A stretch of DNA of 64,000 nt from an uncultured Lachnoclostridium sp. (GTDB lineage Bacteria; Bacillota; Clostridia; Lachnospirales; Lachnospiraceae). How positions within the stretch are numbered: position 1 is the first letter of the stretch; every line of letters begins with the position of its first letter. The notes beneath the pieces were generated by a model that made no database searches, was not told where the DNA came from, and saw nothing but the letters and a program-made list of their open reading frames with translations. The position numbers were made by a program, and so were the translations under genes. This document shows positions 35,241 through 42,496 of this stretch, in pieces. The stretch is from contig CALWDO010000003.1 of assembly GCA_944376715.1 (NCBI GenBank), positions 62,001 through 126,000 of the forward strand. The letters are read 5' to 3'.

Positions 35241-35324
35241 GTAATTACTTTTACAAATGATAACCATTGCCGGAACAGGCTTCTTTACAATTTTAAGCCA
35301 TCAAAAGAACGGAGGGGTTACATA

Positions 35325-35909
35325 GTGTCTGAAGAATTAAAAAACATCCTGGCACAACTGGAGCAAATGAATTCCAAAATGGAGCAGGTGGGTTCCAAAA
35401 TGGAACAAATGGATTCCAAAATACAGCAAATGGATTCCAAGATGGAACAGATGGGTTCCAAAATGGAACAAATGGATTCCAAAATACAGCAAATGGATTC
35501 CAGAATGGAACAAATGGATTCCAGAATGCAGAAAATGGATTCCAGAATGCAGAAAATGGATTCCAGAATGGATCGTATAGAATCCAGAGTGGACCATATG
35601 GACTCCAAAATGCAGCAAATGAATTCCAGAATGGATCGTATAGAATCCAGAATGGATCATATGGACTCCAAAGTAGGACAGATAGCAGAAAAAACAGACA
35701 GCATCCAGCTTAGATTGGAAAATGAAGTGATTCGTGATATCAAAATCATCGCCGAAGGCCATATTGACCTGAGCCGGAAACTCGATGAGGCATTAAAGGG
35801 AAAAGAAGAACGGGAATTAATCCTGATCCGGCTGAACCATCTGGAATATGAAGTCGGCGAGATCAAAAAAATCTCAACGAAACCGCATAGAATATCCAGT
35901 GAATCATAA
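35325..35909 (+). CDS. Coiled-coil protein with 15 heptad repeats
   Basis: 194-residue protein starting at GTG 35325-35327 behind GGAGGGG. Residues 15-119 are 15 uninterrupted heptads of the MDSKMEQ/MDSRMDR type with Met or Ile at the core position, predicting one long coiled coil. The C-terminal part (about 120-194) is a different helical segment (ENEVIRDIKIIAEGHIDLSR, LIRLNHLEYEVGEIKKI) that is the more conserved part in related Firmicutes proteins as I recall. No signal peptide or membrane segment. Function unknown; oligomerisation scaffold is the safe reading. DNA of the heptads forms 21-base tandem repeats. Confidence 0.85.
   Translation: MSEELKNILAQLEQMNSKMEQVGSKMEQMDSKIQQMDSKMEQMGSKMEQMDSKIQQMDSRMEQMDSRMQKMDSRMQKMDSRMDRIESRVDHMDSKMQQMNSRMDRIESRMDHMDSKVGQIAEKTDSIQLRLENEVIRDIKIIAEGHIDLSRKLDEALKGKEERELILIRLNHLEYEVGEIKKISTKPHRISSES
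35367..35681 (+). repeat. 21-base tandem repeats coding for heptads
   Basis: About 15 contiguous 21-base units, each coding one heptad (for example ATGGATTCCAAAATGGAACAA with the last base varying). Several adjacent units are nearly identical, so gain or loss of units would stay in frame. Confidence 0.9.
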
Positions 35910-35919
35910 TTAAAAAATA

Positions 35920-35961
35920 GGCGCTCTCCAATTCATTCCAAGGAATAGGCGAGCGTCTTTT
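35920..35961 (+). terminator. Terminator of the coiled-coil gene
   Basis: GCGCTC (35921-35926) pairs with GAGCGT (35951-35956), with an inner ATTC/GAAT pairing, followed by TTTT at 35958-35961. Confidence 0.65.
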
Positions 35962-36044
35962 CTACGCGTCATAAATATCCTTAACCAGGCAGCCAGAGAA
36001 TGTACTTTTCATCTGATCTGAATCCTACAGAAAGGGTGAGACTT

Positions 36045-36122
36045 ATGAGTACATATGAAAAATTCCAGATCATCATAAGTACGGCCATGCTGATCATAGC
36101 AATTCTAAACACAAAAAAATAA
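36045..36122 (+). CDS. Holin-like type I toxin (25 residues)
   Basis: Tiny ORF MSTYEKFQIIISTAMLII-type, 25 codons, starting at ATG 36045-36047 behind AAAGGGTGAG. A polar start (STYEKF), a single hydrophobic helix (residues about 8-20) and a basic end (NTKK) match the putative holin-like toxins related to Bacillus TxpA, whose overexpression harms the membrane and which are silenced by an antisense RNA. A strong hairpin with U tracts in both directions follows directly (36121-36170), and a minus-strand promoter-like pair lies beyond it. No other gene fits this space. Confidence 0.65.
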   Translation: MSTYEKFQIIISTAMLIIAILNTKK

Positions 36123-36192
36123 AAGGTAGCCATCCTGCTCTTAGAAAAACGGATGAAAACTACCCCTTTTAGTTAAATATTTTCACCAGATC
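36115..36192 (-). ncRNA. Candidate antisense antitoxin RNA
   Basis: A minus-strand promoter-like pair, TTAACA (complement of 36221-36226), 16-base spacer, TATATC (complement of 36199-36204), would start an RNA near 36192. It would run into the shared hairpin and end at the T-rich tract over the toxin 3' codons, near 36115. The resulting RNA of about 80 bases would overlap the toxin 3' end as in TxpA/RatA. The layout is inferred; there is no direct evidence of transcription. Confidence 0.3.
36121..36170. terminator. Bidirectional terminator after the toxin-like gene
   Basis: AAAAGGTAG (36121-36129) and CTACCCCTTTT (36160-36170) with inner CATCC (36131-36135) and GGATG (36151-36155). T tracts flank both sides, so it can stop transcription on either strand. 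Confidence 0.75.
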
Positions 36193-36256
36193 ATATGAGA
36201 TATATTCACTCTGGCTGTCTTGTTAAGTATATTAAGCAATTTCTTTTTATCAAAAA

Positions 36257-36328
36257 AGCACGAGACGGGATTCGAACCCGCGACCCTCGCCTTGGCAAGG
36301 CGATACTCCACCACTGAGCCACTCGTGC
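36257..36328 (-). tRNA. tRNA-Gly (anticodon GCC)
   Basis: A 72-base cloverleaf on the minus strand: acceptor stem GCACGAG/CTCGTGC with discriminator T, D arm GCTC...GAG, anticodon arm TCGCC-TTGCCAA-GGCGA with anticodon GCC, 5-base variable loop, and T arm GCGGG-TTCGAAT-CCCGT. CCA is not encoded; a TTTTTTG tract follows the 3' end and may terminate transcription. Confidence 0.97.
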
Positions 36329-36357
36329 ATATGCGTCTCTGTATCAGAGACATAAAT

Positions 36358-36386
36358 ATAATACAAGAGATCGCAGCTTTTGTCAA
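36358..36386 (-). promoter_or_regulatory. Promoter of tRNA-Gly
   Basis: Perfect TTGACA (complement of 36381-36386), 17-base spacer, TATTAT (complement of 36358-36363) on the minus strand. The short leader contains a 7-base-pair hairpin GTCTCTG/CAGAGAC (36335-36351) just before the mature 5' end. Confidence 0.85.
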
Positions 36387-36394
36387 CCGGTAAT

Positions 36395-37171
36395 TTAAAT
36401 TTTTTCACTTTCATCCAGAATCAAAAGACTTCCCACATAAAAATAATTCTGAAAATCCTTCTCCAGGATACGGTCCAGCTTTTGGTATTCCACATCGAAC
36501 CACAATTCCTCGGCTGTAACCATCATATGCGCCAGCACAATGCCTGCATCAAATAATTTCAGATTTTTTTGGAACTGATATCCGATCCGTACCGGCTTAC
36601 TCACGAACAAATGAACCCTGTTTTCCGTAACCACAAAACGCCACGGCTGCAGGTTCATCGCAGACGGCGCCAATCTGGCAGCTTCCAGCAGTTTCCTTTG
36701 AACTTTTCCAAATGTACCATGAAGACGAATCAGCTTTTTCAGCTCCATCCGGCGGAAATCTTCCCGGTTCCTTTCCAGCGGTTCTGCGGGACGGCCAAAC
36801 GCCATAATCATCACCGGCGTTAAATCCGTCTCCTCGTTATGGCGTAATGCCGCCCCTCCCTGATAACAGCTGCCAATTCCTTTGGTGTGAAGATATAGGC
36901 TTAACTGTTCCATCAGGCAGCCGGCATTCACCAGATAATCATCTTTTATTTCCGAATACAGCACTACATAATAGGGAGCTTTCACCTGGAATAACCCTTT
37001 AATATTCCGGTCAGTGTCCCGGAATATCTTCCATTTCACACATATGTCCGGGCAAATGCAGTCTTCATCACCGCCAAAGTGCTCGATAGTCTCCAGAATA
37101 TGGGGGTCCAGCTCTTCCCATCTATATTTTCGAACAGATTTTCTTCTGAAAATTGCCTCATAGCGCGTCAT
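36395..37171 (-). CDS. Nitroreductase family protein (TM1586-like)
   Basis: 258-residue flavoprotein of the nitroreductase superfamily. The N-terminus YEAIFRRKSVRKYRWEEL carries the Arg-rich FMN-binding motif. The central GLFQVKAPYYVVLYSE and SLYLHTKGIGSCYQGG follow, and a repeated half contains EAARLAPSAMNLQPWRFVV, the SxxNxQPW flavin motif. The two-half arrangement, one chain forming what is usually a dimer, resembles the TM1586 group. Reductase substrate unknown. It overlaps the pepF stop by 14 bases and likely shares its mRNA. Confidence 0.85.
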   Translation of the reverse strand: MTRYEAIFRRKSVRKYRWEELDPHILETIEHFGGDEDCICPDICVKWKIFRDTDRNIKGLFQVKAPYYVVLYSEIKDDYLVNAGCLMEQLSLYLHTKGIGSCYQGGAALRHNEETDLTPVMIMAFGRPAEPLERNREDFRRMELKKLIRLHGTFGKVQRKLLEAARLAPSAMNLQPWRFVVTENRVHLFVSKPVRIGYQFQKNLKLFDAGIVLAHMMVTAEELWFDVEYQKLDRILEKDFQNYFYVGSLLILDESEKI

Positions 37172-38972
37172 CTTCCATCAACCTCTCCATCTCATCTAAA
37201 TACTGGCCAAATACCTGCAGCGCATCGGCCACCGGCTGCTTTTGTTCCATATCTACCCCCGCCGCACGAAGCAGATCCAGCGGGTAGGCAGAGCTTCCTC
37301 CCTTTAAAAACTTTTTATAATTTTCTACCGCAGTTTCACCGTCTTCCAGAATCTTTTTGGACAGCGCAATCGCAGCAGAAAATCCGGTAGCATATTGGTA
37401 TACATAAAACGGCGTATAGAAATGCGGGATACGCGCCCATTCTATTTCAATCTCCCGGTCAATGCAAATATCTTCTCCAAAGTATTCCCGATTCAGTTCA
37501 TAATAAACCTGGCAAAGGCGGTCTGCCGTCAAAGTTTCTCCCCGTTCTTCCATGCCGTGGGTAATTTTTTCAAACTCTGCAAACATGGTCTGCCGGTAGA
37601 GCGTCGTCCGGAACTGTTCCAAAAAATAGTTAATCAGATAGGCTTTCTTGCGGCGGTCATCTGTCTTTTCCAACAGGCTGTGGATCAACAATGCTTCATT
37701 GCAGGTGGAAGCCACTTCAGCTACAAATATACGGTAACCCGCATAGATATATGGCTGATTTTTATCCGAGTACCAGGAATGAAGCGCATGCCCCATCTCA
37801 TGCGCCAGCGTAAATACGCTGTTCAGATCTTCCTGATAGTTCATAAGCACATAAGGATGCGTCCCGTATGCGCCCCAGGAATACGCTCCGCTGCGTTTTC
37901 CTTGGTTCTCATAGACGTCAATCCATCGATGTTCAAAGCCTTCCTTCAAAAGCGAAATATATTCTTCTCCCATGGGGCGAAGCCCATCTAAAACCATTTC
38001 TTTTGCCTGCTCAAATGAAATATTTTCTCCCGCATCTGATATCATTGGTACATAGAGATCATACATATGCAATTCGTCCACCTTTAAAAGTCGGCGGCGC
38101 AGCTGCACATAGCGATGCATCAACGGCAGGGCTTCATGTACCGCTTCAATCAGGTTCTCATAAACTGATACAGGAATATGACTGCCATCCAGCGCAGCTT
38201 CCAGATCAGAATCATATTTTCTGGCACGTGCCTGAAATACTTCCTGCTTTACGTTGGCGCGGTAAACCGCCGCCAAAGTATTGCGATACTGATTATACAT
38301 TCCATATAAAGACTCAAAAGCATCCCGGCGCACCCGTCTGTCCTGACTCTGCAGAAGCGCGATAAAACGCCCGTGCGTCACCTCCACATCCTCTCCGTTT
38401 TCTCCCTTGATCCCGGGGAAACGAAGATCCGCATTATTAAACATAGAGAAGATATCTTTCGGGCCTTCTGCCACTTCGCTGACGGCTGCCATCAACGATT
38501 CCATCTCCGGACTCAGGACATGGTCTCTCTGTCTTATAATATTTTCAAAATAGTGACGGTATACCTGCAGTTCCGGTTTTTCCTCCAGGAAACGCTCCAA
38601 AGTCCCTTCCGGCAGTGCCAGAAGCTCCGGTTCCACATAAGAGCATGCTTCCCCCAACCGTACCAGAAGTCCCTGCGCTCTGTTCGCCAGATTCTGGAAA
38701 TGACCGTTGTCTGTGTTCTCATGAAGCCTTTGATTCGCATATACATACACTTTTTCTGCAAGCATATTCAGATAATCCGATGTTTTCTGCATATTAAGCA
38801 ATGTCCGGGCATCTTCGTCAAGACGTCCGCGAAAGCTGTCCATCTCAGGGATTCTGGAACTTAAAAGAGCATAATCCGCCTCCCAGTCTTCTTCCTTTTT
38901 ATATAAATCTTCTACGGCCCAGGTATAAGCCGGATCCGCTTCTTCACGTCTTATTACTTTTTGATCAGTCAT
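37158..38972 (-). CDS. pepF: Oligoendopeptidase F (M3 family)
   Basis: Cytosolic zinc metallopeptidase that cleaves peptides of roughly 7-17 residues. The 604-residue product has the family length. The zinc motif LAHEMGHALHSW (HExxH) is followed about 25 residues later by the Glu-bearing FVAEVASTCNEALL, and by YRQTMFAEFE and the C-terminal HFYTPFYVYQYATGFSAA. All are typical of PepF. A promoter TTGACT-16-TAAAAT lies just upstream (38996-39023). It overlaps the nitroreductase gene by 14 bases. Confidence 0.96.
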   Translation of the reverse strand: MTDQKVIRREEADPAYTWAVEDLYKKEEDWEADYALLSSRIPEMDSFRGRLDEDARTLLNMQKTSDYLNMLAEKVYVYANQRLHENTDNGHFQNLANRAQGLLVRLGEACSYVEPELLALPEGTLERFLEEKPELQVYRHYFENIIRQRDHVLSPEMESLMAAVSEVAEGPKDIFSMFNNADLRFPGIKGENGEDVEVTHGRFIALLQSQDRRVRRDAFESLYGMYNQYRNTLAAVYRANVKQEVFQARARKYDSDLEAALDGSHIPVSVYENLIEAVHEALPLMHRYVQLRRRLLKVDELHMYDLYVPMISDAGENISFEQAKEMVLDGLRPMGEEYISLLKEGFEHRWIDVYENQGKRSGAYSWGAYGTHPYVLMNYQEDLNSVFTLAHEMGHALHSWYSDKNQPYIYAGYRIFVAEVASTCNEALLIHSLLEKTDDRRKKAYLINYFLEQFRTTLYRQTMFAEFEKITHGMEERGETLTADRLCQVYYELNREYFGEDICIDREIEIEWARIPHFYTPFYVYQYATGFSAAIALSKKILEDGETAVENYKKFLKGGSSAYPLDLLRAAGVDMEQKQPVADALQVFGQYLDEMERLMEDDAL

Positions 38973-38995
38973 ATTTTTTCCCTCATTTCTACCTT

Positions 38996-39023
38996 ATTTT
39001 AACGCATACTTTCCAGAAGTCAA
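38996..39023 (-). promoter_or_regulatory. Promoter of pepF
   Basis: Minus strand TTGACT (complement of 39018-39023), 16-base spacer, TAAAAT (complement of 38996-39001). Confidence 0.65.
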
Positions 39024-39045
39024 TGTAGTGTTTTCTTATTTTCTC

Positions 39046-39054
39046 TGCTATACT
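39046..39054 (+). promoter_or_regulatory. Extended -10 promoter of the LUD gene
   Basis: TGC-TATACT at 39046-39054, 31 bases before the start codon. No convincing -35 box. Confidence 0.45.
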
Positions 39055-39085
39055 GAAAGAAAGATTCAGCAAAGGAGGATAATCT

Positions 39086-39721
39086 ATGTCATTTGTCAAA
39101 CAATCAAATGCAAACGCAGCCGCCACCATTATCAGCCGGCTGCAGAAACGAAACATGGAAGGTTATTTCTGCGAAACCTCCGAAGAAGCGGTGAAAATGG
39201 CAATCAGCCTGATGCCGGAGGGCTCTGTTATCTCATGGGGCGGTTCCATGAGCATCAGCGAATGCGGATTAATGGATGCGATCCAGGACGGCAATTACAC
39301 CTTGATCGACCGGGCAAAAGCCAGGACTCCCCAGGAAAAAAGAGAAATCTATGCCAAAACTGTTATGGCAGATTACTACCTTATGAGTACCAACGCTATC
39401 ACTATGGAAGGCGAGCTGGTCAACATCGACGGATTCTGTAATCGGGTTGCCTGTCTTTGCGCCGGTCCCGAGCATGTCATCGTCATCGCAGGGATGAATA
39501 AGGTCGTCCGTACCGTGCAGGACGGTATTGACCGCATCCGTACCAAAGCCGCCCCGCCCAACACAGTACGCTTGAACAAGAATACCCCCTGTGCCAAAAC
39601 CGGCATATGCGGCGACTGCTATTCTCCAGACTGCATCTGCAGCCAGATTGTAATCACCAGACGCAGCGGCATTCCCGGCCGTATTAAAATCATTCTGGTT
39701 AATGAAGATCTGGGATTCTGA
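39086..39721 (+). CDS. LUD-domain protein (LutC/DUF162 family)
   Basis: 211-residue protein of the LUD fold, related to lactate-utilisation LutC. Visible are SVISWGGSMSISECGL, the DYYLMSTNAITMEGELVNIDG block that is the family hallmark, and PEHVIVIAGMNKVV. The Cys cluster CAKTGICGDCYSPDCIC near residues 170-186 may bind a metal or Fe-S cluster. No LutA/LutB partners are adjacent, so this is the stand-alone Clostridia form with unknown substrate. Ribosome binding site AAAGGAGGA is strong. The lipase-like gene begins 4 bases after its stop. Confidence 0.92.
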   Translation: MSFVKQSNANAAATIISRLQKRNMEGYFCETSEEAVKMAISLMPEGSVISWGGSMSISECGLMDAIQDGNYTLIDRAKARTPQEKREIYAKTVMADYYLMSTNAITMEGELVNIDGFCNRVACLCAGPEHVIVIAGMNKVVRTVQDGIDRIRTKAAPPNTVRLNKNTPCAKTGICGDCYSPDCICSQIVITRRSGIPGRIKIILVNEDLGF

Positions 39722-39725
39722 TTCT

Positions 39726-41090
39726 ATGAAGGCAGCGTTACAAAAGCTTGGCGAGACCGTCTTTTTTCTGCTGGATACCGTAGTCGTGAGTATGTTCTGC
39801 TGCGGCACGGCATTCGTCCAGCCGGAATATGGAGGAATGCCTCTGTGGGGGTTTCTTCTCCTCCTGGCAGGCTATATACTCGTCCATCTGTTTCCGGGAA
39901 TTCCAAAACCTGGTGTTCACGGGAAACGGCTGTGCATCTGTTACCGGGGTGTAATCTGCCTGAAGGTATTTTTAGCGACTTCGGCCATCTCGATTTTGTT
40001 CCATATCTGGCTGTGGTCCGAACTCATGACTGCCCACTGGCAGTTGTGGTGCGGAAGTGCTTTCTTCTGCTTCATCATGGAGGCAATGTTGTTCTGGGAC
40101 GGCATTTTGCGGGTGTATGCCGCGTCAGTCCAACTGGGTATCAGAAATCGTGCAGTCGGCATGATCTGCGGTATGATTCCTGTCATCAATCTGCTTGTCC
40201 TGCGTTCCATCATCCATACGGTATCCGACGAAGTGGAGTTTGAAACCAAAAAAGACCGTATTAATCGGGAGCGGGCAGCCCTGCAGATCTGCCGGACCAG
40301 ATATCCGCTCCTTCTCGTACACGGAGTATTTTTCCGGGATTCAGGCCTGATTAATTACTGGGGGCGTATCCCTGCCGAGCTGGAACGCAACGGGGCTGTT
40401 ATATACTACGGCAACCACCAGTCAGCCGCATCAATTCCCGACAGCGCAGCGGAACTAAGCGCCAGGATCCGGCAAATCGTGAGAGAAACAGGCTGCGAAA
40501 AAGTAAATATTATCGCGCATTCTAAAGGCGGACTGGACTGCCGCTATGCAGTTTCCGTTGGAAACGCTGCTCCGCTGGTCGCCTCTGTCACCACTATTAA
40601 TACGCCTCATCGTGGATGCGGATTTGCCGACTACTTGTTAGAAAAAATCCCTTCTGCCGCACAGGAAAAGATTGCCTCCGCCTATAATACTGCCCTTCAC
40701 AAACTGGGGGATGAGCATCCGAATTTCATGGCCGCCGTCAGGGACTTGACCGCAAGCCGCTGCAAAGAGATCTGTCAGGAAATGGATGCGGCTTCCCGCG
40801 GGAATATCTTCTGCCAAAGTGTAGGGTCCCGCCTGAATCATGCCTCCAATGGGAAGTTCCCTTTAAATTTCACCTACCACCTGGTGAAATATTTCGACGG
40901 TCCAAACGATGGACTGGTAGCAGAGCCTTCTTTTCACTGGGGCGAACGTTATCAGTTTCTGACCACAGACGGAAAAAGAGGGATATCCCACGGCGATATG
41001 GTAGATCTGAACCGGGAAAACATCCCCGGATTCGATGTTCGGGAATTCTATGTGCAGCTCGTTGCAGACCTGAAGCAGCGAGGATTGTAA
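39726..41090 (+). CDS. Membrane-anchored lipase-like alpha/beta hydrolase
   Basis: 454-residue protein with four to five hydrophobic segments in the N-terminal 170 residues, then an alpha/beta hydrolase domain (about 195-454). The nucleophile elbow is IIAHSKGGLD (AHSxG, as in Bacillus-type lipases). PLLLVHGVFFRD gives the oxyanion region and NDGLVAEPSF and RGISHGDMVDL supply likely Asp and His. The substrate is probably a lipid ester. An in-frame ATG at 39702 overlaps the LUD gene, but neither start has a good ribosome binding site; I choose 39726, 4 bases after the LUD stop, assuming coupled translation. Ends near a bidirectional terminator. Confidence 0.85.
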   Translation: MKAALQKLGETVFFLLDTVVVSMFCCGTAFVQPEYGGMPLWGFLLLLAGYILVHLFPGIPKPGVHGKRLCICYRGVICLKVFLATSAISILFHIWLWSELMTAHWQLWCGSAFFCFIMEAMLFWDGILRVYAASVQLGIRNRAVGMICGMIPVINLLVLRSIIHTVSDEVEFETKKDRINRERAALQICRTRYPLLLVHGVFFRDSGLINYWGRIPAELERNGAVIYYGNHQSAASIPDSAAELSARIRQIVRETGCEKVNIIAHSKGGLDCRYAVSVGNAAPLVASVTTINTPHRGCGFADYLLEKIPSAAQEKIASAYNTALHKLGDEHPNFMAAVRDLTASRCKEICQEMDAASRGNIFCQSVGSRLNHASNGKFPLNFTYHLVKYFDGPNDGLVAEPSFHWGERYQFLTTDGKRGISHGDMVDLNRENIPGFDVREFYVQLVADLKQRGL

Positions 41091-41104
41091 TCGCACCACC
41101 TGCA

Positions 41105-41141
41105 AAAAGGGTATGCATCTTTTCGCGATACATACCCTTTT
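41105..41141. terminator. Bidirectional terminator between convergent genes
   Basis: AAAAGGGTATG (41105-41115) and CATACCCTTTT (41131-41141) form an 11-base-pair stem with A and T ends, serving the lipase-like gene on the plus strand and the ABC permease on the minus strand. Confidence 0.85.
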
Positions 41142-41146
41142 GTCCG

Positions 41147-42496
41147 TTATTCATTCCGAATCGCCGCAAGCGGGCTTAACTTCATGGCGCGCAGCGCGGG
41201 GAAGAAGCCTGCCACCATACCTACTAAAACCGCAAACACCATGGAAACCAGGACTAACCAAATGGGAATGTAAGAAATTCCCCGATAGTATTCCCCGGCC
41301 ACCAAGTTTATAACCCCGGAAATAATAAAGCTGAGAATCAATCCAATCAGTCCGCCGAAAAACCCAATAAAACCGGCTTCCATCAAAAACATGGTCCTGA
41401 TATCTCCCAGATCGCAGCCTAATACTTTTATGATTCCGATCTCTTTTGTCCGTTCATAGATAGACATCATCATAGTATTGGCAATACCAATAGCAGCCAC
41501 AAACAATGACACCGCACCGATACCGCCCAGCACCAGCTGAATCGTCGCCATCTGGTTCTGCGTCTGTTCCATCCACTCCGCATTGCTGTACGTCTCATAC
41601 CCCATATCCCGGATCGCCTGCTGTACCTCGCTTACATGATCCATACTGTCCACACGAATATAGACTTCATCATAATAAAATTCTTTATAAGGCTTTCCTG
41701 CGCTGTTGGTTGGCTGTCCGGGAATCGCCTTATTTTTAAATACCTTTTTCAGCTGGGCTTTCAGCGCGTTGATTTCGGCCAGCACATTATAACTGTTATC
41801 GCTGTAATCATCCAGCGTACCCGCCATGATACCTGCAGTAGGAATAATGTATTTCTTCGGCGGAGCAATCCTTTGTCCATTCTCATCTGTCCCGCCATAC
41901 TGGGACTGAGAATAAGCATCCATATCGAAAATAACAAATACCGGATCGTTCATCAGATCCACATCCGGCGCTTCCATGGTATCCCAGTAATACTGATTTG
42001 TTCTGGCATTATAGAAATTTGTGAGTGTCTGATTTCCGTAAAAAAACTGCAGCGTACCGTCGTCAGGGGGAAGCTGTCCCTCCCCCACATCGATATCCAG
42101 ACTCTGGAGCGCTTCATATGTCATGCCGCGTATGGAAAAATTTGCTTCATACGCTCCCTGTTTCACGAGCACATACGTGCTCAGAACCGGAGAAGCCACT
42201 TCCACATGCGGAATCTGCGCCATCTGCTCCACAACTTCATCATTAATCCGCTGTGTCTGCTCCTCGGAGCTGCCTGAACTGCTGACCGCGTATTCATAAT
42301 AATATACATTGACCGTTGTCAGGCCTCCGGACTGCTCAATCTGGTCCATCGTCGTCTTCCTCAGGCCCAGTCCCAGCGAGACCATGACTACGATAGAAGC
42401 TGTACCGATCACCACGCCCAGAACTGTCAGGACTGTACGCAGCTTTCTCCTCAACAGATTCGTGCTGCTCATTCGGAGCAAATCAAGAAATCTCAT
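41147..42496 (-). CDS. ABC transporter permease, MacB/FtsX type
   Basis: 449-residue permease with the MacB layout: one N-terminal membrane segment (about 20-43), a large extracellular domain (about 45-310) and three C-terminal membrane segments (about 325-350, 370-400, 412-440). Motifs: NLLRRKLRTVLTVLGVVIGTASIV at the N-terminus and the FtsX core IYERTKEIGIIKVLGCDLGDI, with APAL-type ending FFPALRAMKLSPLAAIRNE. It works with the ATPase at 44255-44980. Such mechanotransmission systems move or act on extracytoplasmic molecules rather than pumping through the membrane. It overlaps the upstream gene by 14 bases. Confidence 0.93.
   Translation of the reverse strand: MRFLDLLRMSSTNLLRRKLRTVLTVLGVVIGTASIVVMVSLGLGLRKTTMDQIEQSGGLTTVNVYYYEYAVSSSGSSEEQTQRINDEVVEQMAQIPHVEVASPVLSTYVLVKQGAYEANFSIRGMTYEALQSLDIDVGEGQLPPDDGTLQFFYGNQTLTNFYNARTNQYYWDTMEAPDVDLMNDPVFVIFDMDAYSQSQYGGTDENGQRIAPPKKYIIPTAGIMAGTLDDYSDNSYNVLAEINALKAQLKKVFKNKAIPGQPTNSAGKPYKEFYYDEVYIRVDSMDHVSEVQQAIRDMGYETYSNAEWMEQTQNQMATIQLVLGGIGAVSLFVAAIGIANTMMMSIYERTKEIGIIKVLGCDLGDIRTMFLMEAGFIGFFGGLIGLILSFIISGVINLVAGEYYRGISYIPIWLVLVSMVFAVLVGMVAGFFPALRAMKLSPLAAIRNE

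Noticed and set aside
35367..35681. Regular repeats that could suggest a CRISPR array
   Set aside because: Units are contiguous 21-base coding heptads without spacers and no cas genes are present.
36183..36386. 67-codon minus-strand frame over the tRNA
   Set aside because: It covers tRNA-Gly and its promoter; the tRNA explains the sequence.
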